64,000 bases of DNA from Luidia sarsii. Its lineage: Eukaryota; Echinodermata; Asteroidea; Paxillosida; Luidiidae. How positions within the stretch are numbered: position 1 is the first letter of the stretch; the number at the start of each line of letters is the position of its first letter. Location of the stretch: assembly GCA_949987565.1 (NCBI GenBank), contig OX465109.1:22337727-22401726 (forward strand), given 5' to 3'. The position numbers were made by a program, and so were the translations under genes. Shown here in pieces: positions 13,831 to 21,900 of the stretch. The notes under the pieces are model-generated. The model was not told the DNA's origin, ran no database searches, and was given only the letters and a program-made list of their open reading frames with translations.

Positions 13831-13860
13831 TTTAGGGTTTTTTACAGTAACACTGTAAAA
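13831..13860. other. Telomere-like TTTAGGGTTT followed by a perfect 9-bp-arm hairpin
   Basis: TTTAGGGTTT lies at 13831-13840. TTTTACAGT (13840-13848) and ACTGTAAAA (13852-13860) are exact reverse complements separated by AAC. The telomere-like motif is in the opposite orientation to the telomere. The hairpin could be the remnant of a small palindromic element or a transposon terminus; no function is evident. Confidence 0.6.
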
Positions 13861-14170
13861 GCCTTGCAGGACATTGGATACATAGCCTGGTTGGAAGGTG
13901 TATAATTTTTGCCCGTGATTGTGATTGTGGTCAAGTGTTTCTATACCTTTAACTATAAACTGTTTGAACTAAGTTGAAATCTTTACTCCTAAGAAGAATA
14001 CGAGTTTGGGTACTGAAAAAAATCTACGGTTATACATCTTTCTAGAATACCACCCAGACCTTGCCATTTTTTCGACAACAATTTTACAACCAAGCTTGCA
14101 AAGTGAAAACTGAGAGATGTACTACTGTACTTCTACATCGAAACCCCTATCTGGAGCAATAGCTACAAAT
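13861..14170. other. Low-copy AT-rich spacer, nothing recognised
   Basis: About 310 bases of ordinary low-complexity-free DNA. I see no repeat copy elsewhere in the window, no convincing reading frame and no RNA gene. It ends where the first copy of the 346-bp duplication begins. Confidence 0.6.
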
Positions 14171-14862
14171 CACGTTCTGACGATGGATTGAACACAATTT
14201 TTTGGCAGGGAAGCCGAATATAAAGATTCCAGAACAGCGCTTCACAGGTCCCCGAGAGGACTGTGGCTGTTAAGAAAAGCTTCACACCAGCATTTCCCTT
14301 TTAGCAGGGAATTCTGATTCTACTAGATTTCAGATATCAGCGTTTCACTGGTCCGTCGGAGGACTGTGGCTGGATCCCTTTTACTTGGATGCAACGGACA
14401 GGGACTTTTTAGAAATCTCTCAAATCAGCGTTTCCTTTCTGCATTTCCTTGCACGGCCCTAAAAAGTGCTACCTAGTTTATCCTTGGAAAATGCAATGGC
14501 GCAATGAAAGTAAGATCATGTTCTAACGATTAATTAGACACTATTTTTTGGCAGGGAAGCTGAATATAAAGATTCCAGAACAGCGCTTCACAGGTCCCCG
14601 AGAGGACTGTGGCTGTTAAGAAAAGCTTCATACAAGCATTTCCCTTTTAGCAGGGAATTCTGATTCTACTAGATTTCAGATATCAGCGTTTCACCGGTCC
14701 GTCGGAGGACTGTGGCTGGGTCCCTTTTACTTGGGTGCAACGGACAGGGACTTTTTAGAAATCTCTCAAATCAGCGTTTCCTTTCTGCATTTCCTTGCAC
14801 GGCCCTATAAGTGCTACCTAGTTTATCCTTGGAAAAATGCAATGGCGCAATGAAAGTAAGAT
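14171..14862. repeat. Two-copy tandem duplication, 346-bp period
   Basis: Copy 1 (14171-14516) and copy 2 (14517-14862) are offset by 346 bases and align nearly end to end with scattered substitutions. Shared landmarks are TTTTTTGGCAGGGAAG, GATTCCAGAACAGCGCTTC, CAACGGACAGGGACTTTT and GCAATGGCGCAATGAAAG. Each copy also holds an internal repeat about 103 bases apart: CAGCGCTTCACAGGTCC and CAGCGTTTCACTGGTCC (CACCGGTCC in copy 2), each followed by a GAGGACTGTGGCTG-like stretch. This suggests an older, smaller tandem origin. Substitutions are most frequent in the first about 35 bases. No open frame spans it and I do not recognise the family. Confidence 0.92.
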
Positions 14863-15034
14863 CGCAATTTCATGACAACCCGCACCCACACCCCCATCCC
14901 GGTTCAATGGTCGGCTGTGTGCCTGCGTGGGGTCTCCCTATCCCATTTTGGAGGATAGACTATCTGTAAACGAGGGGGCCGCTCATCTGGGTTAGGCTGG
15001 TGCCCGCATGGTCTCCCCAGAATGTTGCGGTATA
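14863..15034. other. GC-rich unassigned segment with short direct and inverted repeats
   Basis: A C-rich stretch at about 14878-14900 is followed by two related blocks roughly 80 bases apart: 14910-14938 (GTGCCTGCGTGGGGTCTCCC) and 14990-15020 (GGTGCCCGCATGGTCTCCCC). Between them CTATCC (14938-14943) pairs with GGATAG (14953-14958), and GATAG-A-CTATC lies at 14954-14964. The density of short complementary blocks suggests a structured RNA or a SINE fragment. I compared it mentally with spliceosomal, 5S and tRNA sequences and found no match, so it stays unassigned. Confidence 0.4.
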
Positions 15035-15125
15035 TTATATGTGATCTGTGTCACAGTGCTGCAATAACAGCCCACTGGACTTGACGACATTTGTTGAAAT
15101 ACTCACAAGCCAAGAAGTCCACGCT

Positions 15126-15300
15126 GGCGGCGGTGCTGGGTGGCGGCGGTGCTTGGTGGCGGCGGTGCTGGGTGGCGGCGGTGCTTGGTGGCGGCGATGC
15201 TGGGTGGCGGCGATGCTGGGTGGCGGCGGTGCTGGGCGGCGGCGGTGCTGGGTGGCGGCGGTGCTGGGTGGCGGCGGTGCTGGGTGGCGGCGGTGCTGCA
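15126..15300. repeat. 16-bp GC-rich minisatellite, ten full copies
   Basis: The unit is GGCGGCGGTGCTGGGT, beginning at 15126 and repeated every 16 bases, with a partial eleventh copy ending near 15300. Variants are TTGGT for TGGGT in copies 2 and 4, GGCGAT for GGCGGT in copies 5 and 6, and a final GGGC in copy 7. Because 16 is not divisible by three, all three plus frames are open across it and give a 16-residue Gly/Ala/Trp/Arg-rich repeat. The short frames covering it on both strands are by-products. The G-rich plus strand could form quadruplexes. Confidence 0.95.
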
Positions 15301-15387
15301 GCTTGCTCCCACGATGTTGCCTCGACGAAGACTCGGGTGGTTGTGGCATGGGACCTGCTCAGCGTGGGGTTTTTATTCGTTCTGTGG

Positions 15388-15398
15388 GGTCACGTGAC
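15388..15398. promoter_or_regulatory. GGTCACGTGAC E-box palindrome
   Basis: GTCACGTGAC (15389-15398) is a perfect 10-base palindrome and equals the optimum for MITF/TFE-type bHLH-zip factors. A second site sharing GGTCACGTGA lies at 15927-15936. Binding is inference; one exact 10-mer can also occur by chance. Confidence 0.35.
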
Positions 15399-15424
15399 TG
15401 CACACAATAGATGGAACTATGCAG

Positions 15425-15534
15425 AGCCCCAGAACTCCACCCAGGACAATGGATGCAGGCACTGCAGTCCATTGTGAGAGGCCCAGAACCCCACCCAAGA
15501 TTCAATGACTCTAGGCACTGCAGTCCATTGTGAG
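15425..15534. repeat. Two-copy direct repeat of about 55 bp
   Basis: Two adjacent copies (about 15425-15478 and 15479-15534) share CCCAGAAC, CCACCCA and the exact block GGCACTGCAGTCCATTGTGAG. They differ by a few substitutions and a 2-base length change. The block contains the PstI-type palindrome CTGCAG. No function is apparent. Confidence 0.85.
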
Positions 15535-15562
15535 TGGTCGCATTTACGGTGGTGCACGCTAA

Positions 15563-15965
15563 CCAATACCAATAACCACTGTGATTGGTCGAGAGATCGA
15601 CTCTCACTAGAAGGTGCACATGTGTTCCTTTCACTTGGTAATACACTTCTAGGCAAGCTCATAGTCATAATGGGCATATGCCAACAGCTGCAATCATTAT
15701 AGATTACAAAGAAGTCCCACTGTGATTGGTATTATTTTGTACTTTGGCAAGTAGTGCGCGCAGTGCACAGTGTAGTACTTTGCAGGAGTGCCACGTAATA
15801 GAGCCGGGATACATTCTGCGCAGGCGCCATACCACATAAAGGAGTACACGGAGGTCACTGATGTGGGCGTGGACTGCAGCAGACGGCTGTGGGTTGAACG
15901 TTGGGCGCGCGGATCTTGCAATACACGGTCACGTGATTTATCCATTCTGCTTGACACAAACCAAT
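15563..15965. promoter_or_regulatory. Cluster of CCAAT boxes
   Basis: CCAAT occurs at 15563-15567, 15569-15573 and 15961-15965 on the plus strand, and as ATTGG at 15584-15588 and 15725-15729. The two inverted copies sit in an exact 14-base direct repeat, CCACTGTGATTGGT, at 15576-15589 and 15717-15730. An NRF1-like GCGCAGGCGCC near 15819-15829 and a CATAAA near 15835 lie downstream. Together with the two CACGTG boxes this resembles an animal promoter, but no convincing downstream coding exon was found. Confidence 0.3.
15927..15936. promoter_or_regulatory. Second GGTCACGTGA E-box
   Basis: This site is identical over ten bases to 15388-15397, 539 bases upstream. It lacks the final C of the full palindrome and reads GTCACGTGAT. 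It falls inside the same promoter-like stretch as the CCAAT cluster. Confidence 0.3.
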
Positions 15966-16189
15966 GCTCAATGGTGTCGTGCGTGTGATGCCGATTGTTG
16001 CTAGGGAATGGTTTGGGCGTGTTCACGTCATACCCAGCAATTCGTAGCCACAGCCGTATTGGACTGAGTATCATCGGGTAATTTGCACTAAAATAAAAAT
16101 TAATAGAGGTTCAAGACGTATGGTCGGAAAAATGTTATTATACCGCATGGGTTACCAGGGGGTACACAACTGAACAAGCTCGGCGCTGA

Positions 16190-16208
16190 TTACCATGGTA
16201 ACCCTAAC
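16190..16208. promoter_or_regulatory. X-box-like palindrome TTACCATGGTAA abutting CCCTAAC
   Basis: TTACCATGGTAA (16190-16201) is a perfect 12-base palindrome. With its flanks, ATTACCATGGTAAC fits the RFX-factor X-box pattern GTTRCCATGGYAAC with one mismatch. It is followed directly by CCCTAAC, a single telomere-like heptamer. Either similarity may be chance. Confidence 0.3.
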
Positions 16209-16229
16209 ACGTATTTCGCGAAAGTTAAA

Positions 16230-16263
16230 GTTATTGCATCAGGGAACAGCGCCACCGCGCGAC
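16230..16263. repeat. Short dispersed repeat, copy 1 (AACAGCGCCACCG family)
   Basis: TATTGCA...AACAGCGCCACCGCGCGACC here matches TATTGCA...AACAGCGCCACCGTGCGGCC at 16483-16516. The shared length is about 34 bases in the same orientation, with changes mainly in the spacer. GC-rich CAGCGCCACC motifs of this kind are common at the edges of small non-autonomous elements in animal genomes. The full element cannot be delimited here. Confidence 0.55.
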
Positions 16264-16482
16264 CAGATGAACTGTCTTTATAGATATTTTAAAAGAAGCT
16301 AGCTGCCACAAAGGGTAGTGAAAAAAAAGCGAACATTTTTACTTTATTTTATGAAATAATTCTTACAGATTACGAATCAAACTACATTTTCCAGGGTCAT
16401 CACGATCACAGAGGAACGTGTGAGCTTGAACTAACAGGTTTTTTTCATTCAGTGATCCATCGTGGAAGTTTATTGTATTGCG

Positions 16483-16516
16483 AGTATTGCACCTGCAACA
16501 GCGCCACCGTGCGGCC
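16483..16516. repeat. Short dispersed repeat, copy 2 (AACAGCGCCACCG family)
   Basis: Partner of 16230-16263, 253 bases downstream and in the same orientation. It is followed within about 20 bases by one copy of the 16-base ATAAAGGGCGCCCTCT motif, so the two motifs may belong to one composite element. Confidence 0.55.
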
Positions 16517-16535
16517 GGGGGACTTCTTTTATTGT

Positions 16536-16551
16536 ATAAAGGGCGCCCTCT
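16536..16551. repeat. ATAAAGGGCGCCCTCT, copy 1
   Basis: This exact 16-mer, containing the palindrome AGGGCGCCCT, recurs at 16919-16934, 383 bases downstream. A 16-base exact repeat in low-copy DNA is unlikely by chance and suggests the ends or core of a small dispersed element. Confidence 0.6.
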
Positions 16552-16918
16552 ATTTTGTGAGGACCTTTTATAACCGCGTGATCTGAAGGGCTTAGAATAG
16601 AGGGTTGCAGCGAAGTGAGTCGGTACAATCGTTGACAGACTTTCTGATCACACCTTTGATCCACGGAAGAATGAAGTCCAAGAACTCTGTATGAATTATA
16701 TCAAAAAGACAATCCCATTAATATCCAAACCTCAAAATAATTCAAAACAAACAAATTAAATGACCCCAAAATAGCGGAGAGTAAAATAATATCAGTTTCA
16801 ATTATTCGATTTCTTTATTGTGAATGAAGTTGGCTAGCTTCAGTTATCAGTTATACATCATAATGAAATTCTTCATACACTCACTTGTTCCCTGTGGCCT
16901 ACATTTTGTAGTATGATA

Positions 16919-16934
16919 ATAAAGGGCGCCCTCT
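16919..16934. repeat. ATAAAGGGCGCCCTCT, copy 2
   Basis: Second exact copy in the same orientation as 16536-16551. The intervening sequence is AT-rich and non-coding. A 70-codon frame starting just upstream (16913-17125) has no recognisable features and is not called. Confidence 0.6.
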
Positions 16935-17619
16935 TTGAACTGGGAAAGGCAAAAACAAAAAATTTAAAAATCGGAACATTTCTTTCTGACCCTCCTAAGA
17001 GCAAGCAAGCTGTAGAGCTCTTGGTCAAAGGGGCTTTTTATATCAACTGTTTGCATCAACCTGATAAATATTCATCAACAATTGAACTTATAACGTTAAA
17101 ACAAACTTTTAAGATTCTGTATTAAAATTCCAAAATAAATTGCGATATTATAATTTTCATAGCTTAGAACAGCTGTTGAAAGAAGATACTGGTTTGGGCT
17201 AATTAAGCTTATCTAACTTAATGAAATTGATTACCATGTTAAGATGTAATCAAAGTTTATTTCATAAATGCAAAGGTTTCATTAATCATAAACAAGTTAC
17301 TCTGTGGTACATAAACATTTAATGTTTGATTGCTCAAAGTACTTAAGTTTTTCTTTTGCTTTTGAGATGATCATTTCAGAATATCATCCCATCAATTCAT
17401 GACCAAGCAGGCTTTGTTTCTTCTATGCTTTGAGGGTGACAGTGCAAGAGTGCAATTTGTGGGAAAGGTAAGAGGGAAAGATGTGGGTGCCAAAAAAGAA
17501 AGAGATAGGTCAATGATTGACTTGGCTGAGAGAAGATGTGGGTGCAAAGATGGGAGAGAGAGAAGAAACAAAGTATGCGGTTGGAGGACATAATTTGCAT
17601 AAGCGTGGACTTTGTTCGA
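16935..17619. other. Low-copy AT-rich DNA, nothing recognised
   Basis: This stretch holds only short chance frames of 64-70 codons on either strand and a purine-rich run at about 17435-17575 (many GGGA/AGAG tracts). No repeat copy, RNA gene or conserved domain was recognised. Confidence 0.55.
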
Positions 17620-17760
17620 CAGTAAAATCTAGATAAGTCACTCTCTGATAACTCAAAACTCCTGTTAAGTCAAACAAGGATTCTACATGTATTCCCTTTA
17701 CCAGTAAAATAATGTTACAACTTCTCTTAACTCAAAACTCTGCTCAACACAAAATAATGA
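17620..17760. mobile_element. Possible pogo/Tigger-like DNA transposon remnant
   Basis: From CAGTAAAATCTAGATAAGTC (17620-17639) the sequence carries repeated short blocks of the form TAAGTCA and TAACTCAAAACTC, at about 17649-17660 and 17728-17740. Terminal repeats of Tigger/pogo elements (Tc1/mariner superfamily) often begin CAGT and carry runs of ATAA-CTCGAACTC type, which this resembles from memory. No transposase frame is present and the far end was not found, so at most it is a short decayed or non-autonomous fragment. Confidence 0.3.
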
Positions 17761-17823
17761 TGATCATGAAGTAAATAAAATCTCAGAAACTGTTGACCTG
17801 CAATGCATCAATCTCAAAAGGGC

Positions 17824-17895
17824 CTGACGTTTTGATGCTACCAGGACCTTTCTCAAGTACCTTTGAGAAAGGTCCAGCTAAGGCCGAAATGTCAG
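17824..17895. repeat. 72-bp palindromic element with 13-bp perfect core arms
   Basis: GGACCTTTCTCAA (17844-17856) and TTGAGAAAGGTCC (17863-17875) are exact reverse complements around a 6-base loop. CTGACGTTT (17824-17832) and AAATGTCAG (17887-17895) pair outside them with one mismatch. Both arm pairs share the same centre (17859.5), so this is one dyad. GAAA-GTCAG-type blocks with AAGGTCC/GGCC stems recur in interspersed elements of marine invertebrates. I suspect a retroelement- or Penelope-like-derived structured repeat but cannot assign it. Confidence 0.65.
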
Positions 17896-18922
17896 ACTCT
17901 CTAACTTTGAAATTATGAGCCTGTTTGCTTGAGATTTGACGAATCAAAACTTTCCTATATTTCCAAAAATACAAACAGAAACTCTTATTTTTCATTCTTA
18001 TTTCTTGCACTCTTATTTAAATTAATTTAATGAAACATATTTCATAATGATAATCTTAAGTTACATCGTAGATCAAATTTATTTTTTAAGAAATAGTCGA
18101 CAAACTTAATGGCTGCCGTCTAGTTGAAGTCTCTATTCACTGTCTCTGAAGAGCCGATATCTGGCTGCACCAGGGTGTACATAAGTTGTCCATTCTGAGA
18201 CAAAAGAAAAGTATGAAGAAATATCTTAGTCATTGTATTCATGAAAGATCCAAGTACAGGGTTACGGAGGAAAATTAGAAGCGCATGTAAGATAATTAAT
18301 CAGCATTCACACAAAATGCCAAGTGGATATCAGTGAAAAGTAAGTACCCATAGACCCTACTGCTATGGTTTATTTGGTCATTGTTCTAGGGCAGGGAAAC
18401 TGCCAGATTTAGATATTTAGTCCAGGTTTTGGAAGATTTTTAAACCCACGGAAGATGTAAAAATGTTGATACACATTAAGTTCAGAACCCACTACATACA
18501 TGTAGGGCTAGTAAGAAAATTGACAAAAAAGTCCCAAAGCAGGATACATTTGAAGTCTCTGGAGGAGTACGGAATGAGTAGATGCCAAGTCATTCCTACA
18601 AGGCACACACTCACCTCAATATGACCTCAGGAGCATCTTCAGTCACTGCAGTTTTCCTCAATCACAATTTCCACAAACCAGCCTCTTCCTGGGCCCTTCT
18701 CAGAATCCAGGCTGCACCACTGAATAGGAAGGAATTAAGACAAGGAATGACAGCATGGTAAATGTGAGGCAATCAAGGGGGTAGGCCATGACAACATTCT
18801 GAAATAAGAGTTACTTTAGAACTTGAGAGACTGTTTAGACTGGGACCTACCTCTAGTTATCAGTATAATCTGCGATGGTGAGCTCCTTAAACACATCCAG
18901 TAGGTGCTGTCATCAATCCTAA
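17896..18922. other. Low-copy spacer up to the 43-bp array
   Basis: About 1 kb of ordinary unique DNA with AT-rich (17940-18110) and more balanced (18120-18900) parts. No convincing reading frame, RNA gene or repeat copy is seen. The change to the 43-bp repeat at about 18923 is abrupt. Confidence 0.6.
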
Positions 18923-21900
18923 GCTTGGTTTGGAGGGATGTCGTCACAGGACTCGATGGACGACAGTTTTGTTTGGAGGGTTGTCGTCACAGGAGTCGAT
19001 GGACGTCAGTTTGGTTTGGAGGGTTGCCGTCACAGAAGTCGATGGACGGCAGTTTCGATTGGAGGGTTGTCGTCAAAGGAGTTGATGGACGACAGTTTGG
19101 TTTGGAGGGTTGTCGTCAAAGGAGTTGATGGAAGACAGTTTGGTTTGGAGGGTTGTCGTCGCAGGAGTCGATGGACGACAGTTTGGTTTGGAGGGTTGTC
19201 GTCACAGGACTCGATGTACGTCAGTTTTGTTTGGAGGGTTGCCGTCGCAGGAGTCGACAGACGACAATTTCGTTTGGAGGATTGCCGTCGCAAGAGTAGA
19301 CAGAAGGCAGTTTCGTTTAGAGGGTTGCCGTCGCAGGAGTCGACGAACGACAGTTTCGTTTGGAGGGATGCTGTCGCAGGAGTTGACGAACGACAGTTTT
19401 GTTTGGAGGGCTGTCGTCACTGGAATTAATGGACGGCAGTTTCGTTTGGAGGGTTGTCGTCACAGGACTCGATAGATGACAGTTTTGTTTGGAGGGTTGT
19501 CGTCAAAGGAGTTGATGGACGGCAGTTTCGTTTCGAGGATTGTCGTTAAAGGAGTCGATGGACAACAGTTTCATTTGGAGGGTTGTCATCACAGGAGTCG
19601 ATGGACAACAGTTTGGTTTGGAGGGTTGTCGTAAAAGGAGTCGATGGACGACAGTTTGGTTTCGAGGGTTGCCGTCGCAGGAGTCGACGGACGACAGTTT
19701 CGTTTGGAGGGTTGTTGTCACAGGAGTCAATGGATGAAAGTTTTGTTTGGAGGGTTCCCGTCACAGGAGTCGAGGGACGTCAGTTTTATTTGGAGGGTTG
19801 TCGTCACAGGAGTCGATGGACAACAGTTTGGTTTGGAGGGTTGTCCTCACAGGAGTCGACGGACGTCAGTTTCGTTTGGAGGGTTGTCGTCTCAGGAGTC
19901 GACGGACGACAGTTTCGTTTGGAAGGTTGGCGTCACACCAGTTCGAGGACGACAGTTTTGTTTGGAGGGTTGCCGTCACAGGAGTCGATGGAGGAAAGTT
20001 TGGTTTGGAGGGTTGCCGTCACAGGATTTAAAAGACAGCAGTTTGGTTTGGAGGGTTGCCGTCACAGGAGTCGATGGACATCAGTTTCATTTGGAGGGTT
20101 GCCGTCACAGGAGTCGACGGACGACAGTTTTGTTTGGAGGGTTGCTGTCACAACAGTCGACGGACGACAGTTTTGTATGGAGAGTTTCCGTCGTAGAAGT
20201 CGACAGACGGCAGTTTCCTTTGGAGGATTGCCGTCGCAGGAGTCGATGGACCACAGTTTCGTTTGGAGGGTTTCTGTCTTAGGAGTCGATGAATGACAGT
20301 TTCGTTTGGAAGGGTTGTCGTCACAGGAGTCGATTGACGACAGTTTGGTTTGGAGGGTTGATGTCACAGGAGTCGATTGACGACAGTTTCGTTTTGAGGG
20401 TTGTCGTCACAGGAGTCGATGGACATCAGTTTGGTTTTCAGGGTTGTCGTCACAGGGGTTGATGGACATCAATTTGGTTTGGAGGGTTGTCGTCACAGGA
20501 CTCGATTGACGACAGTTTGGTTTGGCGGGTCGCAGTCACAGGAGTCGACAGACGACAGTTTGGTTTGGAGGGTTGCTGTCCCAGGAGTCGACAGACGACA
20601 GTTTGGTTTGGAGGGTTGTCGTCAGAAGAGTCGACAGACGACAGTTTGGTTTGGAGGGTTGTCGTCAGAGGAGTCGATGGACATCAGATTGGTTTGGAGG
20701 GTTGCCATCGCAGGAGTCGACAGACGACAATTTGGTTTAGAGGGTTGTCGTCAAAGGAGTCGACGGACGACAGTTTGGTTTGGAGGGTTGCCGTCACAGG
20801 AGTCGACAGACGACAGTTTGGTTTGGAGGGTTGTCGTCAGAGGAGTCGATGGACGACAGTTTGGTTGGAGGGTTGTCGTCTCAGGAGTTGACGGATGACA
20901 GTTTTGTTTGGAGGGTTGTCGTTACAGGAGTCGACGGACGACAGTTTCATTTGGAGGGTTGGCGTCACAGCAGTTGGAGGACGACAGTTTCGTTTGGAGG
21001 GTTGTCATCACAGGAGTCGACGGACGACAGTTTGGTTTGGAGGGTTACTGTCACAGGAGACGATGAACGACAGTTTCGTTTGGAGGGTTGCCGTCACAGG
21101 AGTCGACAGACGACAGTTTGGTTTGGAGGGTTGTCGTCCCAGGAGTTGATGGACGACAGTTTCGTTTGGAGGGTTGTCGTCGCAGGAGTCGATGGACATC
21201 AGTTTGGTTTGGAGGGTTGTTGTCACAGGAGTCAAAGGACGTCAGTTTGGTTTGGAGTGTTGTCGTCACAGGAGTCGACAGATGACAGGACGCAGGAGTC
21301 GACAGACGACAGTTTGGTTTGGAGGGTTGCCGTCCTAGGAGTCGACAGACGACAGTTTGGTTTAGAGGGTTGTCGTCACAGAAGTCGATGGACAACAGTT
21401 TGGTTTGGAGGGTTGTCGTCACAGGAGTCGACGGACGACAGTTTGGTTTGGAGGGTTGCCGTCACAGGAGTCGACAGACGACAGTTTGGTTTGGAGGGTT
21501 GTCGTCAGAGGAGTCGATGGACGACAGTTTGGTTGGAGGGTTGTCGTTACAGGAGTCAACGGACGACAGTTTCGTTTGGAGGGTTGGCATCACAGCAGTT
21601 GGTGGACGACAGTTTCGTTTGGAGGGCTGTCATCACAGGAGTCGACGGACGACAGTTTCGTTTGGAGGGTTGGCGTCACAGAAGTCGATGGACAACAGTT
21701 TGATTTGGAGGGTTGTCGTCACAGGAGTCGACGGACGACAATTTGGTTTAGAGGGTTGTCGTCAAAGGAGTCGACGGACGACAGTTTGGTTTGGAGGGTT
21801 GTCGTCAGAGGGGTCGATGGACGACAGTTTTGTTTGGAGGGTTGTCGTCGCAGGAGTTGACGGATGACAGTTTTGTTTGGAGGGTTGTCGTTACAGGAGT

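Noticed and set aside
5338..13905. Open frame of 2855 codons on the plus strand with a 7-residue repeat
   Set aside because: It is a direct result of a stop-free 21-bp repeat; it starts at TTG, not ATG, and the roughly 125 codons after the array show no domain.
14878..14910. tRNA B-box-like GGTTCAATGG
   Set aside because: There is no matching A box at proper spacing and no cloverleaf can be drawn.
15035..15477. Overlapping Gly/Ala/Trp-rich and Pro/His-rich frames over the 16-bp minisatellite
   Set aside because: All are by-products of a 16-bp GC-rich repeat and are open on both strands at once.
16913..17125. 70-codon plus-strand frame in the low-copy island
   Set aside because: Short, in AT-rich DNA, with no recognisable domain; it overlaps a dispersed repeat motif.
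17397..17600. Overlapping 64-67-codon frames on opposite strands
   Set aside because: They lie in a purine-biased stretch that is open on both strands by composition; no domain or start context.
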